Shown: positions 35,201 through 47,619 of the stretch, in pieces
Position numbering within the stretch: the first letter of the stretch is position 1
Layout of the letters: every line of letters begins with the position of its first letter
Origin: Fonsecaea monophora
Lineage: Eukaryota; Ascomycota; Eurotiomycetes; Chaetothyriales; Herpotrichiellaceae
Direction of reading: 5' to 3'
Assembly (NCBI RefSeq): GCF_001642475.1
Contig: NW_019173964.1
Location: 1-64,000 of the forward strand
DNA length: 64,000 nt
Position numbers and translations under genes: made by a program
Notes under the pieces: generated by a model
The model's input: only the letters and a program-made list of their open reading frames with translations
Database searches by the model: none
What the model was told of the DNA's origin: nothing

Positions 35201-38200
35201 CCATTGGTCGAGTGAAGGCTGTTTCGGGGGCACAAGATTTTATTCTACCTACGTATATCACTGCCTGAGGTCGGATTCCGGCTGCCGAGAGCTTCGAGTC
35301 CTGCCAGTCAAGATTGGAACCCGCTTCCAGGTGCTTTACGGGCGACCACGAACGAGACAAGCCATCAGTGTCCCTTTGTTTGCCCCTCCAGACTGTCTCG
35401 CCTCTGTCGACACCGCATTGACGCCATTCTTAGCTTGGACGGGGTCCCTCCAGCGCCCTACTCGTGCTACTGGTTACTTGTCGGTAGCCACCTAACCCCA
35501 CTGGACTTGAGCCCAAGTGCACTGTTAGCTTCAACCATGAAGCATTATTTCCTGCTAACACAACCGTCCTGTGAGTGATTTGAAGCGAGCAACCAATGGC
35601 ACACCCGATTCCAAGCTGGAGCTACACCTGAAAGAGGCCGAGAGGGAAATGAAGGTAAGCAAGGATTTTCACATGCTTGATATTATTTGTTTGCTCCAGC
35701 TGTACCGGGTACTTGGAGTGGTACCAATTGAGCTGAGAAAATAGATGGGAGGGAGGGCAGAAAAAGCAAAAAGAAGAAAGTTCTGTTGGGTATCCTAAGA
35801 GAAAGAGAAACTTTACTGGCATTCTTGGGGAAACAAACGAGGAAAACGGTTCGACAAGCCACGGCGGGTTGAATGATAATTATGCAATGACTGCCTTATG
35901 CCAACAGTCAATCAGCACGGATTGGCGAGGGCAGTGTATCCTTTACAAAAGAGAGACAATGACCAAAATCCCTCTTGAGAGTACAGGAATACTCGGTCGG
36001 TACCATGGAACGATGGAAGCATCCTGCTCTGGCTACAAGTACAGCAACACGGCAGGTAATATGGTCCAGCGCGGCGCCGCACCGAGGTCGCGTAGGCAAG
36101 AGATCACTAGAAGCAGATATGCGTCCAGGGATTCCAGGCTATGTTAGCGGCAAAGCTGTAGTGGATTCAGGTTGCATGCCCACGACATCTTGCATCACTT
36201 CCAAAGCTCTGCAGGGCTCCAAGTGGCCTAGAACTCGTCGCTAACCCCCACAGCGTCAAGGAAGCACCGCGCCCAGAGTTCGACCGAAGGACAAGTAACT
36301 GGTTTTTTTTATCCATGATAGTCGTACCCTCGGGCAAATGCTTCGACGATCAACCACTTTTGGGTTTCCGCTCGGCACAAAACGGGGCCTCCATATTCAT
36401 AAGGAGTCACATGGAAACAACAAGCGGAGATCTCCCTTTGCTCAGTGGCCCGTTCGCTTTGGAAACTTGTTACAGTGATAGGCATGGCAGATGAGCTGCT
36501 TGGCGAAACCGTCGAGGGAGGAGGATTGTGGAGGACTGCGTTGCTGGGGCCCGGTGGATTTTGGACCCCGTCGTGCGATGGAGGGGCACAAGCGACTACT
36601 GTAGGTATGATGTCAAGCCCCGACAATTATCCACTGGGCAATTTGCGAGAGTTAATGCGTTGCATATGTGTCCAGCGCTGGCAGGCTGGAAGACTGGCAA
36701 CGCTGACCTCTGCATTGAAGATCAGACAAAGATTGCTCCATCATCTGACCAGAAATGTGTTGATCAAAACCCTAATGACTCTCAAGGAGGGATAAGGTAG
36801 CTGAGATGGAATCCTCATATTGCCATGCGAGGAGGGGAAGAAGAGCGGTGTGTCCAAGGGAACGTGTTGGGAACCCGTGGGGATTGGGGGAGATTGGATG
36901 ATCATTGATGATAGATAACAACGAGGAAGGTGTGAACCACACTTATGCACTACGTCATTGCCTCTACGTACCTCTCTAGTAGGTAACTCTGTAGTATGCT
37001 CGTCATATAGTACAGAGCCTCGACACGCTTTGGGTCGCTTCTAACATCATGAAACAAGTCAAGCGCATTCAAATATCCTCAAAGGCACTTTTTTAGATTG
37101 TTGTTTATTTCAACTTGACAACAAATACCTCCCACAACACCCCGTAATTTGTACGGTTGGTCATTCCGACCCCATGTTTTGCACCCTCGTTGAACTTTAC
37201 ATCGACGCGTGACTTGGTGGTGGTGCAGGATACACAACGGGAAAAGTTCAATCTTCCCAAGGGATATCACGTATATATTGTCCTTGCCATGGTAACTTCA
37301 TGGTATTCAGGTTGATCCTTGCCGTCAGATTGATCAGGACGTTTAAATGCCGCCGCATAGAAGGCTGAATCCGCTGGTCGAAATACACACAGGCTCTTTT
37401 ACCCAAATCGTCGTGAGGCTGATCGAGACTCAGGCGTTGCTCGATCCCGCTCTCACGCGATTCACCGTCTGTGTATATTCCACTAGACCGACACCCCGGT
37501 GCAATAGATTACCGGTTTGCACGCGTCCTTTAAACCACTCTACTGCAAAGTCCATCTACATACCTTACTTGTATAAACCAGGCAGGATATCAACATAGAG
37601 TCCTACAGAGAGAAAGACGCTGGCGCTGACATACAATACTGCCTGATTGACGCCTGGTTACATTCCTAGCAGGGCACCACTTTGATGTTTCACTGGTTCT
37701 AGAATGCCGGGCCGGTTTGATCTAGGCTTATCAGATGTTTCCGCGGATGGGATGCCACAGGCGTCTACTCAACGACGACTTCGGAAATAAATTTTCGCCC
37801 CCATATCGCTTCGTCGAGGCTGAAGAGGTCTATACAGAGGTGTTTTCCATGCTCCGCACTTGAACTAAGAAGACAGGGCCGTTAAATGGTCTTTGCGACA
37901 CTTGCGACGCGCTTCCATACAAACCATGGCCTGCGTTAAAAATTCAGGAGTGAGTGTGAAACCAGTCGAAAAACTATTCATCGAGGAGGATTGAGTCGTG
38001 TAAAGAAGAGCAATGTTCGTCGAAAACATAATCTCGCTGCTAGGATGCACTCGCTGTCCGCTGTTGGTCGTATCGTGAACTGGATTGGACATATCATCCA
38101 TACATGAGTACACAATGATCGCGCATAGAATAGACCGTACCAGCAAGGTTTCTTGAGCAATCGTGGTCCTCATCTGCCAGATCGATACCCCAGCTCATTG

Positions 38201-38572
38201 CTATATACTCGGTGGTTCAAAGCATGTATTGTGCCACTGGTGCTGTCGAGGTGTTGTGGCACTGTGGCACTGTGGCTTGACAAGTGTGGCGCTTTCTTAG
38301 CATGTTGCCCGTTTAAGTGGCGCAAATGCCAAGCCCCTTCTGCGAGCCTCACGATGCCAGTGACTTCTTTGGCGTTCCAGGCACCTGGTGACCCCAACAA
38401 AAAGACATCATCATCATAGTGGAACCACCGTGCCACCTTAACATTATCTCTCCACCGGTTTGAACCTCCCTTGTTTTATCCTCAAATCTTCTCTTTTTTA
38501 TGGTGGTAGTCCTGCCTTCGTGATTCTGTAATGGACTTGGGCTAGGATTGTGACATCGACAATGTCAGAACG
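32262..38572. other. 6.3-kb gene-poor block
   Basis: The first part (to about 33000) is the promoter and leader of the LRR gene. The rest has no supported gene on either strand, and no transposon hallmark was seen. A short minus-strand frame at 36309-36485 is listed separately. A C run lies near 33271-33280. Confidence 0.45.
36309..36485 (-). CDS. Possible small ORF or terminal exon
   Basis: ATG 36485 opens a 58-codon frame (MPITVTSFQSERATEQREIS ... FARGYDYHG). The same frame is open upstream to about 36626, where CATACCTACAG resembles a splice acceptor, so this may be the last exon of a longer gene. Codon use is mildly coding-like. No family was recognised and chance is a real alternative. 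Confidence 0.18.
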   Translation of the reverse strand: MPITVTSFQSERATEQREISACCFHVTPYEYGGPVLCRAETQKWLIVEAFARGYDYHG

Positions 38573-40750
38573 ATGACATCTATCCCACAAAAGACCGATG
38601 CAGTTGCATCAACGCCAGCCTCTGCAGGCACCTATGATATTCGCGAATTACCAGACTACGACACTGATTTTATTCGACGCGAAGATCTAGAGAGTTTTGC
38701 AGAAGCCCTAACTGCCCCCAGTACCGAGCCCGTGACGGCTTTGAATGATTGGGGTCCAGTGAGACAGCGTGTGAAGAGAAGTCGAGTCCGACGGAAAGCG
38801 GCACCGCGATCCAAGGACGAGACTCGCGAAGGCTTCGTCTATACGATCCTGTACTATCCTTTATTGCTCATTGTCTGTGGCTGGATAGTGTTTCTCTTCA
38901 TCATTTATAATTTGACCCGGCTCTACATCTACGCTTACGAGCATGTGTTTTCATGGACCGGGGAACGCGAAAGACTGCGCAGAGAACTACAGCGAGCGAC
39001 TACCTACGACGAATGGCAAGAAGCCGCCCACCGTCTCGACGAGTATCTTGGGAATGAGGAGTGGAAGCACTCCGACCCATACTCGTATTACAACCACCAA
39101 ACCGTGAAAAAGGTCGCCGTCCAACTGGCCGAGCTACATCGGAGAGCTATAGCCGAGTCTCAAAGACACCAAGGGGGAGATGGCGGCCTCGTGGCATTGA
39201 ATGAATTGAAGTCACTGCTCGAAAGTTGCGTCAAGAACAATTTTGTTGGCGTGGAGAATCCACATTTGTACAGTGAGACTTATATTGGTACGAAGGACCT
39301 GATACAAACCTTCGTTGATCAAGTTGAGCGAAGCCTTCGATTCGTGCTCGAGAATAAACAAATCACCGACAAAGAAAAGGTATCATTCTTCCGGCATCTC
39401 GAATTAAACTATGGGCGCACGGCACTCTGCCTTTCTGGGGGGGCGACCTTTGCGTATTACCATTTCGGTATTGTCAAAGCCCTGCTTGACACAGGTCAGC
39501 TCCCTGAAATTATCACCGGTACGTCTGGCGGCGCCCTGGTTGCGGCCCTGGTGGCGACCAGAACGGACGAGGAATTAAAGAAACTCCTGGTACCGGCATT
39601 GGCATATCGTATCAGGGCCTGTCACGAGGGATTTGCCACATGGATTCGCAGATGGTGGCGTACTGGTGCGAGATTCGATTCGCTTGACTGGGCGATGCAA
39701 TGCAGCTGGTTCTGCCGGGGCTCGTTGACTTTTCGAGAAGCATATCAGAGAACTGGCCGCATCCTCAACGTCTCATGTGTTCCCTCTGATCCCCATTCCC
39801 CAACGATCTTGAATAACCACATTACGAGTCCCGACTGCGTCATCTGGTCTGCGGTGCTTGCGTCTGCGGCTGTCCCTGGAATTCTCAATCCAATCGTGCT
39901 AATGCGAAAGATGAACGACGGAAAACTGGTGCCCTATTCATTTGGCAACAAATGGAAAGATGGAAGCTTGCGTACAGATATTCCCTTGAAAGCGCTCAAC
40001 ATCCACTTCAACGTCAACTTCTCCATTGTTTCTCAGGTCAACCCGCATATCAATTTGTTCTTCTTCTCACCTCGAGGATCACCAGGTCGGCCAGTCACAC
40101 ATCGCAAGGGCCGAGGCTGGCGTGGAGGATTCCTTGGGTCCACCATTGAGACCTCGGTGAAGCTCGATCTACAAAAGTATCTCAAGATTCTGCGACACCT
40201 TGAGCTACTGCCTCGGCCCCTGGGTCAGGATTGGAGTGAGATTTGGCTACAACGATTCTCTGGAACGGTGACCATCTGGCCCAAAACGATCGTCAGCGAC
40301 TTTTGGAATATCCTCACCGACCCTACTCCTCGTCGACTGGATCGAATGCTCATCGTTGGGCAGCGCAGCTGCTGGCCAAAGATTCGCTTCATCTCAAATC
40401 GCTTGAAGATTGAAAGGGTCATTCTGGAGGGGCTGCGAATGGGAGGTCCCATTGACGACGGCGCGCGTGTGCCAAACCCTGTCCTTGAGCAACAGGCCCA
40501 GGAGGCTCTCCTACGCGCCCGGAGGCGACCTGGGACCGATGAAAACTCGGCATCAACAGAAAAGAAACTCCTCAAACCCGCAATGTCGCCGGTGCGGAGG
40601 CAAAGCAGTATCCTTGAGGAACTCACAAGACAGGCTTCCGTGCTATGGCATGACGACGGAGCCACTGAGGGAGAGGATGACGCTGTGACAACAGATGACG
40701 CGGAGGGCGAAGACGGCCTGGTACAATCGCCTGCAGAGATGACACAATGA
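38573..40750 (+). CDS. Patatin-like phospholipase / triacylglycerol lipase
   Basis: Single-exon gene of 725 residues in the fungal patatin-domain family that includes yeast Tgl3/4/5 lipid-droplet lipases. A membrane segment (YTILYYPLLLIVCGWIVFLF, about 90-112) precedes a helical N-terminal domain (DUF3336-like). The patatin domain starts at ALCLSGGATFAYYHFG (glycine-rich oxyanion hole, about 281-295). The nucleophile elbow is G316-T-S318-G-G, and the catalytic Asp lies in KDGS (D463), so the Ser-Asp dyad is intact. After about residue 610 the sequence is basic then acidic and probably disordered. It is likely to hydrolyse acylglycerols or phospholipids at the ER or lipid droplets. The exact substrate cannot be read from sequence. 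Confidence 0.9.
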   Translation: MTSIPQKTDAVASTPASAGTYDIRELPDYDTDFIRREDLESFAEALTAPSTEPVTALNDWGPVRQRVKRSRVRRKAAPRSKDETREGFVYTILYYPLLLIVCGWIVFLFIIYNLTRLYIYAYEHVFSWTGERERLRRELQRATTYDEWQEAAHRLDEYLGNEEWKHSDPYSYYNHQTVKKVAVQLAELHRRAIAESQRHQGGDGGLVALNELKSLLESCVKNNFVGVENPHLYSETYIGTKDLIQTFVDQVERSLRFVLENKQITDKEKVSFFRHLELNYGRTALCLSGGATFAYYHFGIVKALLDTGQLPEIITGTSGGALVAALVATRTDEELKKLLVPALAYRIRACHEGFATWIRRWWRTGARFDSLDWAMQCSWFCRGSLTFREAYQRTGRILNVSCVPSDPHSPTILNNHITSPDCVIWSAVLASAAVPGILNPIVLMRKMNDGKLVPYSFGNKWKDGSLRTDIPLKALNIHFNVNFSIVSQVNPHINLFFFSPRGSPGRPVTHRKGRGWRGGFLGSTIETSVKLDLQKYLKILRHLELLPRPLGQDWSEIWLQRFSGTVTIWPKTIVSDFWNILTDPTPRRLDRMLIVGQRSCWPKIRFISNRLKIERVILEGLRMGGPIDDGARVPNPVLEQQAQEALLRARRRPGTDENSASTEKKLLKPAMSPVRRQSSILEELTRQASVLWHDDGATEGEDDAVTTDDAEGEDGLVQSPAEMTQ

Positions 40751-41745
40751 CCCCAGACCGATATGTATCATTAGAATGAACAAGCGTTAGCGAGCATGCG
40801 TAGGTGCTATAGCACTATCTATCGATAAAACCCAATTGAAGTAGAAAACTCGAAGACTGATGTCCATCACGTGACACACAAAAGTACGTTGCCCTGTGCG
40901 GGCGCCAATGCAGCCGACGAACCGGCAGGGAGGTTCTGGCGAGGCACAACCGAGATCTGACGTCGATCTTTGCAGCCACTGCTTGGGGTGGAATAAAATG
41001 TTCCTACAATTCGTTCCACGCGTGATACGGCCGGCGGCGGCGGGGAGAAGTGGTGAAAAGCCCAGCGATGGTGTCGCATACCTCTCCGGTACCAGGTCCG
41101 CACAGTTTTGGGGCTTCTAAGACACCAAAAGTCGATGATCGAGACATGTTGATATTTGATGCTTCCAGAGTGCTGCTCGCGACGAGATCTCTTGCCTGTT
41201 GGGTTTATCAGCGCCAGTGACCGTGATTGGCTGTAGCCCTACAAAAGTGGAGGTCTTGGCTGGACTTGGCGCGGTGAGTGGCTCTCAGCTTTGCCTGCGC
41301 TAGCCCCAAAACACGCCTTGCGCCTCTGGGAACTGCGAAACCCCCCAAAAAGCCAGAGGTTCGAATCTCCCACCAAACCATCAAAATATCATCGCTCAGA
41401 GTGCTCGGAGGCGATCGTGCATCCTCTGCCGTCGCAGAAATGACACTGGAGTCTCTCTGATATCCCTGGCCCTGTCCCCCGTTCGATCCCTCCCCTGGAT
41501 CGCGCCATCGACCCGCTTACTGACTGACGCGCTGCGATCCCTCCATGCAAAGTCATTCATCATTCAACAAATCAGACGGCTTTGGTCCCTTCCCGCGTGG
41601 CTCGTAACCAGACATAAATTCTTCGAGTTGGCCAGGTGGGATGCTGTTGTGCTGCAGCCAGTGCCGCGACATAACTTGCTGAGATACCCTACCACCCAAC
41701 CCGACCCCCCTCCCGTCAAAGTACCTCCCAAAGCGAACCACCACC
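40751..41745. promoter_or_regulatory. Intergenic, lipase 3' end to Yta7-like promoter
   Basis: 995 bp without a supported gene. A TCACGTGA palindrome lies at 40867-40874 and an inverted CCAAT box (ATTGG) at about 41226-41230. The GGTTCGAATC-like string near 41360 is not part of a tRNA fold. Confidence 0.45.
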
Positions 41746-44700
41746 ATGCCCGCAGGACGCGGAAGCAAGAGGACGCTCGAAGAAGTCGTCAACTATGAAG
41801 ATTCGGATGATGAGGATTATGATGACCGAGCAGCCGGCCCCTCCAAATCTCGCTCTGCGAAGCCTCGGCGGCGAGGAGCTCCTGTTCGCAAGAAGCGCAA
41901 GAGAGGATATGCGGGTTCCGATGTCGACAGTGACTCGGACGAAGTCGTGTCGGACGAGGATTCGTTTTCTGACGAGGACGAAGATGACGATATAGAGACA
42001 AATGCGATAGGCCGACCTGTTCGCAGGGCGGCCAAAAAAGCTGCAAACAAATATGAAGAAAGTTCCGAGGACGAGGAAGATGAACTTGCCAATTCCTCAG
42101 GCGAAGACCGTCCACGTCGCCAAGCCACAACATCTCCGCGAAAAAAGTTGATCATCACTCTCAAGACCACCCCTGCTCGTTCAGCGAGAAGCCTGCGAAC
42201 TAGGAGCGGAAGTTACGGTATCAATCAGCCGGCCACCTCATCTGCACCTCATCCTACAGTCACACGGAGAAGCAGTCGCCTCTCTCATGACCCTGAGGAG
42301 GCTCTGGTGAAACTGACCGATTCGGGAAACCACGTAGAGATTGTTCGCGAAGGATCACGAGACCCTGAAGGTATCCCTCCAAGAGCAATGAAGGGCGGAA
42401 AGGGCCTCAAATACCCTTCGAAAAGCACCATTGACGAAGAGTCGCAATCACAACCCAAGGAAGAGGAAGTAGAAGAAGTACTCGAAATACAGGCGTCTCA
42501 ACACGAGCTCTTGGAAAGCGACCCTCAAACCATGGAAGAACATGCCGCAGAAGAGCTACCGAACATTACTTCAGACATTATCAACATTGCGGAACCTGAA
42601 GGTGTTGAGAGTGACGGCGACTTCAACCCTGAACCCGCTGCCACACAGGAAGAGGCCACAGTCGAAGTTGAGAAAGAGGACGTAGAGGAGGAGCAGGAGG
42701 AGGAGGAAGATGAGGAAGAGGATGAAGTGAGACCAGCACGGGGTAGGCTAACCCGAGGCTCTTCCAAGAGAAAAGTAGACTCGCCTGAATTTGAACCACA
42801 CAAGTCGCCCAAGCGACTACGTGGACGGACTCTTGGAGGCGAAGCCAACTCAGGGGCTTCGGGTAGTCGTCGACGAAAAGCGCCGGACGAGAGCAGTGAT
42901 TTTCATCCTGAAGATGAGACCGCCAACCAAGATGACATGTCGAGCTCCAGCGAGTCCAACGCATCTCCTCGCAAAAAGAACGGCGATGATGACGACTATG
43001 AAAGCGAGAATCAAGGTCGAAGGTCGAGGCGCCTCCGTAGTCAAGCCGCTTCTCGCCAACGGTCTGAAGAAAGCGACGACGATCTAGCAGCAGAGGTCGC
43101 AGAGCTGAAGCGTGATGGCAGGAAGTCAAGACGGCCGAGGGAAGAAGAAATCATCTACGAGCCTCGTGGAAGGCGAGGCGGTAAAAAGCCCAACTATGAT
43201 CTTCTCAGGAATCTCGCCCCACTCGAAGAGGAGGAAGAAGTGGCCGCGCCGTCTCCCTCAGCACGAACTCGAAAGACCGGCGGTGGTGGCTGGAGTCGAA
43301 CTCTTTTCAACACTTACGGCCCCTTTGGCGGTGGCGGTGGCCTGCCACCTGTGCTGGGTGGAGGCCCGCAAAGGGCTCAAGGAGGTGTTGACTCGGACAG
43401 CAGCGACGACGAAACAATGAAACAACCAAGACAATTGGGTGGTACAGTAGGAATGACTCCAACCACTGCTGGTGGCTTCAACCTCTTCCCACAAACTCTC
43501 AACGCCGATGCAGCTCAGGCTACAGCTGGCACTCCGGCCAATCTCGGCAAGATCAAGGACAAGCAGACCCTCGCAGATGCCGACCCGCTTGGGGTCGACC
43601 AAAATGTGACCTTCGACAATGTAGGGGGTCTCCAAGGGCATATCGATCAGTTGAAGGAGATGGTTGCTTTGCCTTTGCTTTACCCAGAGATTTTCATGCG
43701 GTTCAAAATCACTCCTCCTCGTGGGGTTTTGTTTCATGGTCCGCCTGGAACTGGCAAGACTCTTCTCGCGCGAGCATTGGCTACCAGTGTCAGCTCTCAA
43801 GGCAAGAAAGTCACCTTCTATATGCGCAAAGGTGCCGATGCCCTAAGCAAATGGGTTGGCGAGGCTGAAAGACAGTTGCGGCTACTCTTCGAAGAAGCCC
43901 GAAAGAATCAACCTAGCATCATATTCTTTGATGAGATTGATGGTCTTGCTCCTGTACGGTCAAGCAAACAGGAACAGATACATGCTTCGATCGTTTCAAC
44001 GCTGCTGGCACTGATGGATGGTATGGATGGCCGCGGCCAGGTTATTGTTATCGGTGCCACCAATCGGCCTGATTCCATTGATCCGGCTCTACGAAGACCT
44101 GGCAGATTTGATCGGGAGTTTTACTTCCCTTTGCCAGGCACTGCAGCTAGGAAGTCCATCATTGGCATTCATACAAAGGGCTGGGATCCCCCTCTACCCG
44201 AATCTATCAAGGATGAGTTGGCAGAACTGACAAAGGGTTATGGTGGCGCTGATTTGCGTGCTCTGTGCACAGAAGCCGCGCTTAATGCAGTGCAGCGCCA
44301 TTACCCTCAGATTTACAACTCGAACGAGAAACTCGCCATTGATCCAAGAAAGATTGAGGTCACGCCCAAGGACTTCATGATTTCTCTCAAAAAGATGACA
44401 CCCTCCTCAGAGCGATCGGCGTCGTCTGGCGCTGCTCCACTACCGCCCAGTGTGGCGCCGCTGCTTCAGTCTCAGTTGGACCAGATCAGCCAGCTCTTGG
44501 GGGAGATACTGCCACAACGGAAGAGACTCACAGCTTTGGAAGAGGCTCAATTCGAAGACACTGCCGACGGTCACAGTTTCGGTCGCGAGAAAATGCAACA
44601 AACTTTCGAGACCACCAGAGTCTTTCGTCCTAGATTGCTGATCCATGGCAAGCTGGGCATGGGGCAGCAGTATGTCGCTTCTGCACTGCTCAATCACTTT

Positions 44701-46961
44701 GAAGGCCTCCACGTTCAGGCCTTCGATATTCCGACATTGTTCAGCGATACTGCGAGTTCACCCGAGGCCACGGTCATCAGGCTGTTCTCTGAAATCAAAA
44801 TGCATAAACCAAGCGTCATTTACATTCCCAATGTGCAGGAATGGTACAACACCGTGGGCCAGGCCGTGATATCTACTTTCGTGGGGCTTTTGAGATCCAT
44901 CAAACCCACTGATCCTGTTCTTTTACTTGGATTTGCCGAGGGCGACTACGATGACATGGATGATAACATGCGCCGCGAGTTTTTTGGCTACTCAAAGAAG
45001 AACCAGTTCCAGCTGAGAGAGCCTAATCTTGAAGAAAGGTCTGAATTCTTCCGCAGCATCAAGGATTACATTAGCACGGCTCCAGATGATTTCCCCGATC
45101 CAGAGCACCGAAAGAAGCGTGAACTGGAAAAACTTGCCGTGGCACCGCCTGAGCCAGAGAAGCCGAAACCTCCGCCAACCAAGGAGGAGCTCAAGGCACA
45201 AAAGAGGCGTGACCGTCAAACTCTGAACATGCTCAAGATCCGATTACAGCCCATCATGGACCAAATCAGGACCAAATACAAGAAATTCCGGACCGGCGTG
45301 ATCGATGAAAGCCACATTCGCTACCTCTACGACGAAGCTGATCCAGGTACTGTGACGTCGGATCTGCACACTGAAATTCTGGCCAGAGCTTCCTACCGGC
45401 CTTTCGAGATTGGGAAGGACGCCCATGGTGTTCCCGGCCTGATAGATCAGTCTAATGGCAACTTCTATTACAACCTGGACTCTGTGACAATCGAGAAACG
45501 CCTGAGCAATGGGTACTACAAGCGACCGAAAGATTTTCTGGCAGATATCAAACGCTTGGCTAAAGATGCAAAGGCCATTGGTGATGAAGATCGACTGCTC
45601 AAGGCCAATGAGCTGTTGGCGAACGTCGAGGTCGACATTGGATCCATGGAAGTCAACGAACCTGCGCTGGCCGCGGAATGTGAACGTGTTTACCAACGAG
45701 AATTGGAACGGGAACGAGAGGCCCTAGAGAAAGCGGAGCAAAGCAAAATGCCTCCGCCTCCCAATGTGACCAATATTGCTCAGGGTTCGGGAACAACGAC
45801 GACAAATGACACAGGCCCCATTCTGTTAGGCGAGCCCATGCATCGCCGCAATGACTTTGCTCAGCGGCTCGCTGCGACATCCACTCAAGCCCAGTCAACC
45901 GAGTCCATTGTTACGAACGGCATACATCCTAGTCAAAATCACTCAGGACATTTGACAAATGGGTCTCATGCAAATGGCCACGAAGTAGATGTGGAAGGCG
46001 ACACTTTTATGGGAAGGGGAGACTCGCATCCATCGTCTCACAACAAGAGCAACGACACGCAGCAGACGAACACGACTAGCTCCTACGGTGCGCGTGCCTC
46101 TGCCCAAACAAGACCGTGGAGTGCATACACCGCACCCTCCCAACAGCTTATGAAGGAATCAGGACTGTCCGCGCCGCCCTCCCAGACTGGACCCTTCACT
46201 CCTATGCCTCAGGGAAGCCAGCCAGGGGAGTTCCAGAACGATGCTAGCACAACTCAATCGCCCAACGAGAAGAAGCCGTCCTCCAATAATACGCAGCAAG
46301 AGATTCACCAGGATTCAGGCCCTGATCTCTATCCATTCGACGAGAGACGATCTGCTGGAGGCAGTCAGATTCCGTCCACGCAAGGTATGTACACACGACC
46401 CTCACTTGATATTGCCCTCTTCCCTGTGAACTGTTTCGCTGCCCGCGATACTCTCTAATGTACGAGAATCTAACATTGAACGTGGCGTTAGGGCAAAACT
46501 CACAATCGCAAGTTGCTACAGGTGCCCGTCCTTCTTCACCGCAAGGGGCGAACCAAGACTCCAACTCACCGCCTTCCATGATCATGCCTCCCCCCATTGA
46601 GGCGCCGTCACAGCGACATTCCAACGCCAGCCGCATCGATGACCTGCTGAATCCCTCTTCATCTCCACGTCCGACGTCGCCACTATCACCGACTTCTCGC
46701 CCCAATTTGATCCAAGTCGAGGAGCATGCGCTTGAAAATCTACATACTGAAATCGCGGATCAGACTAGCGGTCTGTCCGTCGAACAATTGGAGCAAGTGA
46801 ACAGCGTATTGATGGATACGATCTGGAAGACGAGAAGTGAGTGGGACCGAAATAAGGTTAAACAGAGTGTGGCAGAGGCTTTTAATGAGGTTATGGAGGA
46901 CATGGCCGGTGCCGGACAGCAGTTTGGGGACGGCAGTTGGGGCCGGAAGGCACAGGTATGA
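41746..46961 (+). CDS. YTA7: Bromodomain AAA ATPase, Yta7/Abo1/ATAD2 type
   Basis: Chromatin-associated hexameric AAA+ protein that handles histone H3-H4 (yeast Yta7, fission yeast Abo1, human ATAD2). Exons 41746..46384 and 46492..46961 (107-bp intron) give 1702 residues. The N-terminal 500 residues are acidic and basic low-complexity with many Glu/Asp runs. AAA domain 1 has Walker A GPPGTGKT (665-672), Walker B IIFFDEID (Asp729-Asp732) and ATNRPDSIDPALRRPGRFDR. AAA domain 2 lacks a working Walker A (HGKLGMGQQY), as known for this family. The bromodomain-like bundle lies at about 1160-1290 (MDQIRTKYKKFRTGVIDE). The tail is Ser/Pro/Gln-rich, with a final conserved helix (LSVEQLEQVNSVLMDTIWKT) shared by Yta7 proteins, which supports the splice to the second exon. 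Confidence 0.95.
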
Positions 46962-47619
46962 TCTTTGGGGGAATCATAAAGGACGACGGGCCCAAAAGGG
47001 TGGTATATGTTGGAAAGATATAAGAAGATTAACAACGGGCTTGAAGAGACAAAAAACAAAAAGGCTCACCCCCCCCCCCCTCGTTCGGAGAAAAAATTGG
47101 ACGGCTCGTTTTGCATCAAAGATGTGTGCGCCTGTTTGTGATGTATGTATGTACATGCAAAAGAATCAAAAGAACAGAAGAGAAGAAGAGATGAAGAGCG
47201 TAATCAATGTTGGCGCCAAACAGTAGCCATCAAGGCTTTTTATGCGCGCTCTCCCTCTCCCTCTCTCCCTCTGATTTTATCTGCTTTGTAAAGCGCGTAA
47301 GCACCATCACCATCACCATCACCATCACCATTAGGATCTCAGGTCCAGAGGATCCAGTGCCGGGAGTGGAAGAGGAAGAGGAAGAGGAAGCTTCCAGGGA
47401 TAAGGCCCTAGAAAGGTTCTGTAAAGGCTCTGGAAAGTCTTCGTTGGAGAAATCTATGTGTTTTTACACAGTCTATATATATGCCTTTTGGTTCGTTCCG
47501 GCTCTTTGGGCATCAGGGCCCCAAAACATGTCAAGCAAAGTATTAGCAGTCGCAAGTGACGCCGTCTACCCGGTCCAAGCTCCATATTCGTACACGTGCC
47601 CCTGACCAGGGTCATTCAT
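46962..47619. other. Convergent intergenic region with simple repeats
   Basis: 658 bp between the Yta7-like stop and the transporter stop. It contains a C12 run at 47069-47080, a CACCAT hexamer tract at 47302-47331 and a GAGGAA tract near 47369-47390. No gene is supported. Confidence 0.6.
47302..47331. repeat. (CACCAT)5 microsatellite
   Basis: Five perfect hexanucleotide units in the shared 3' region. Confidence 0.9.

Noticed and set aside
37865..38436. Two overlapping minus-strand frames just before the lipase
   Set aside because: They have no recognisable motif and would leave only about 140 bp for the lipase promoter. Frames of this length are expected by chance here.
41290..41375. Possible tRNA suggested by GGTTCGAATCTCCC
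   Set aside because: The flanking bases do not form a five-pair T stem, and no anticodon or acceptor stem at the right distance could be drawn.
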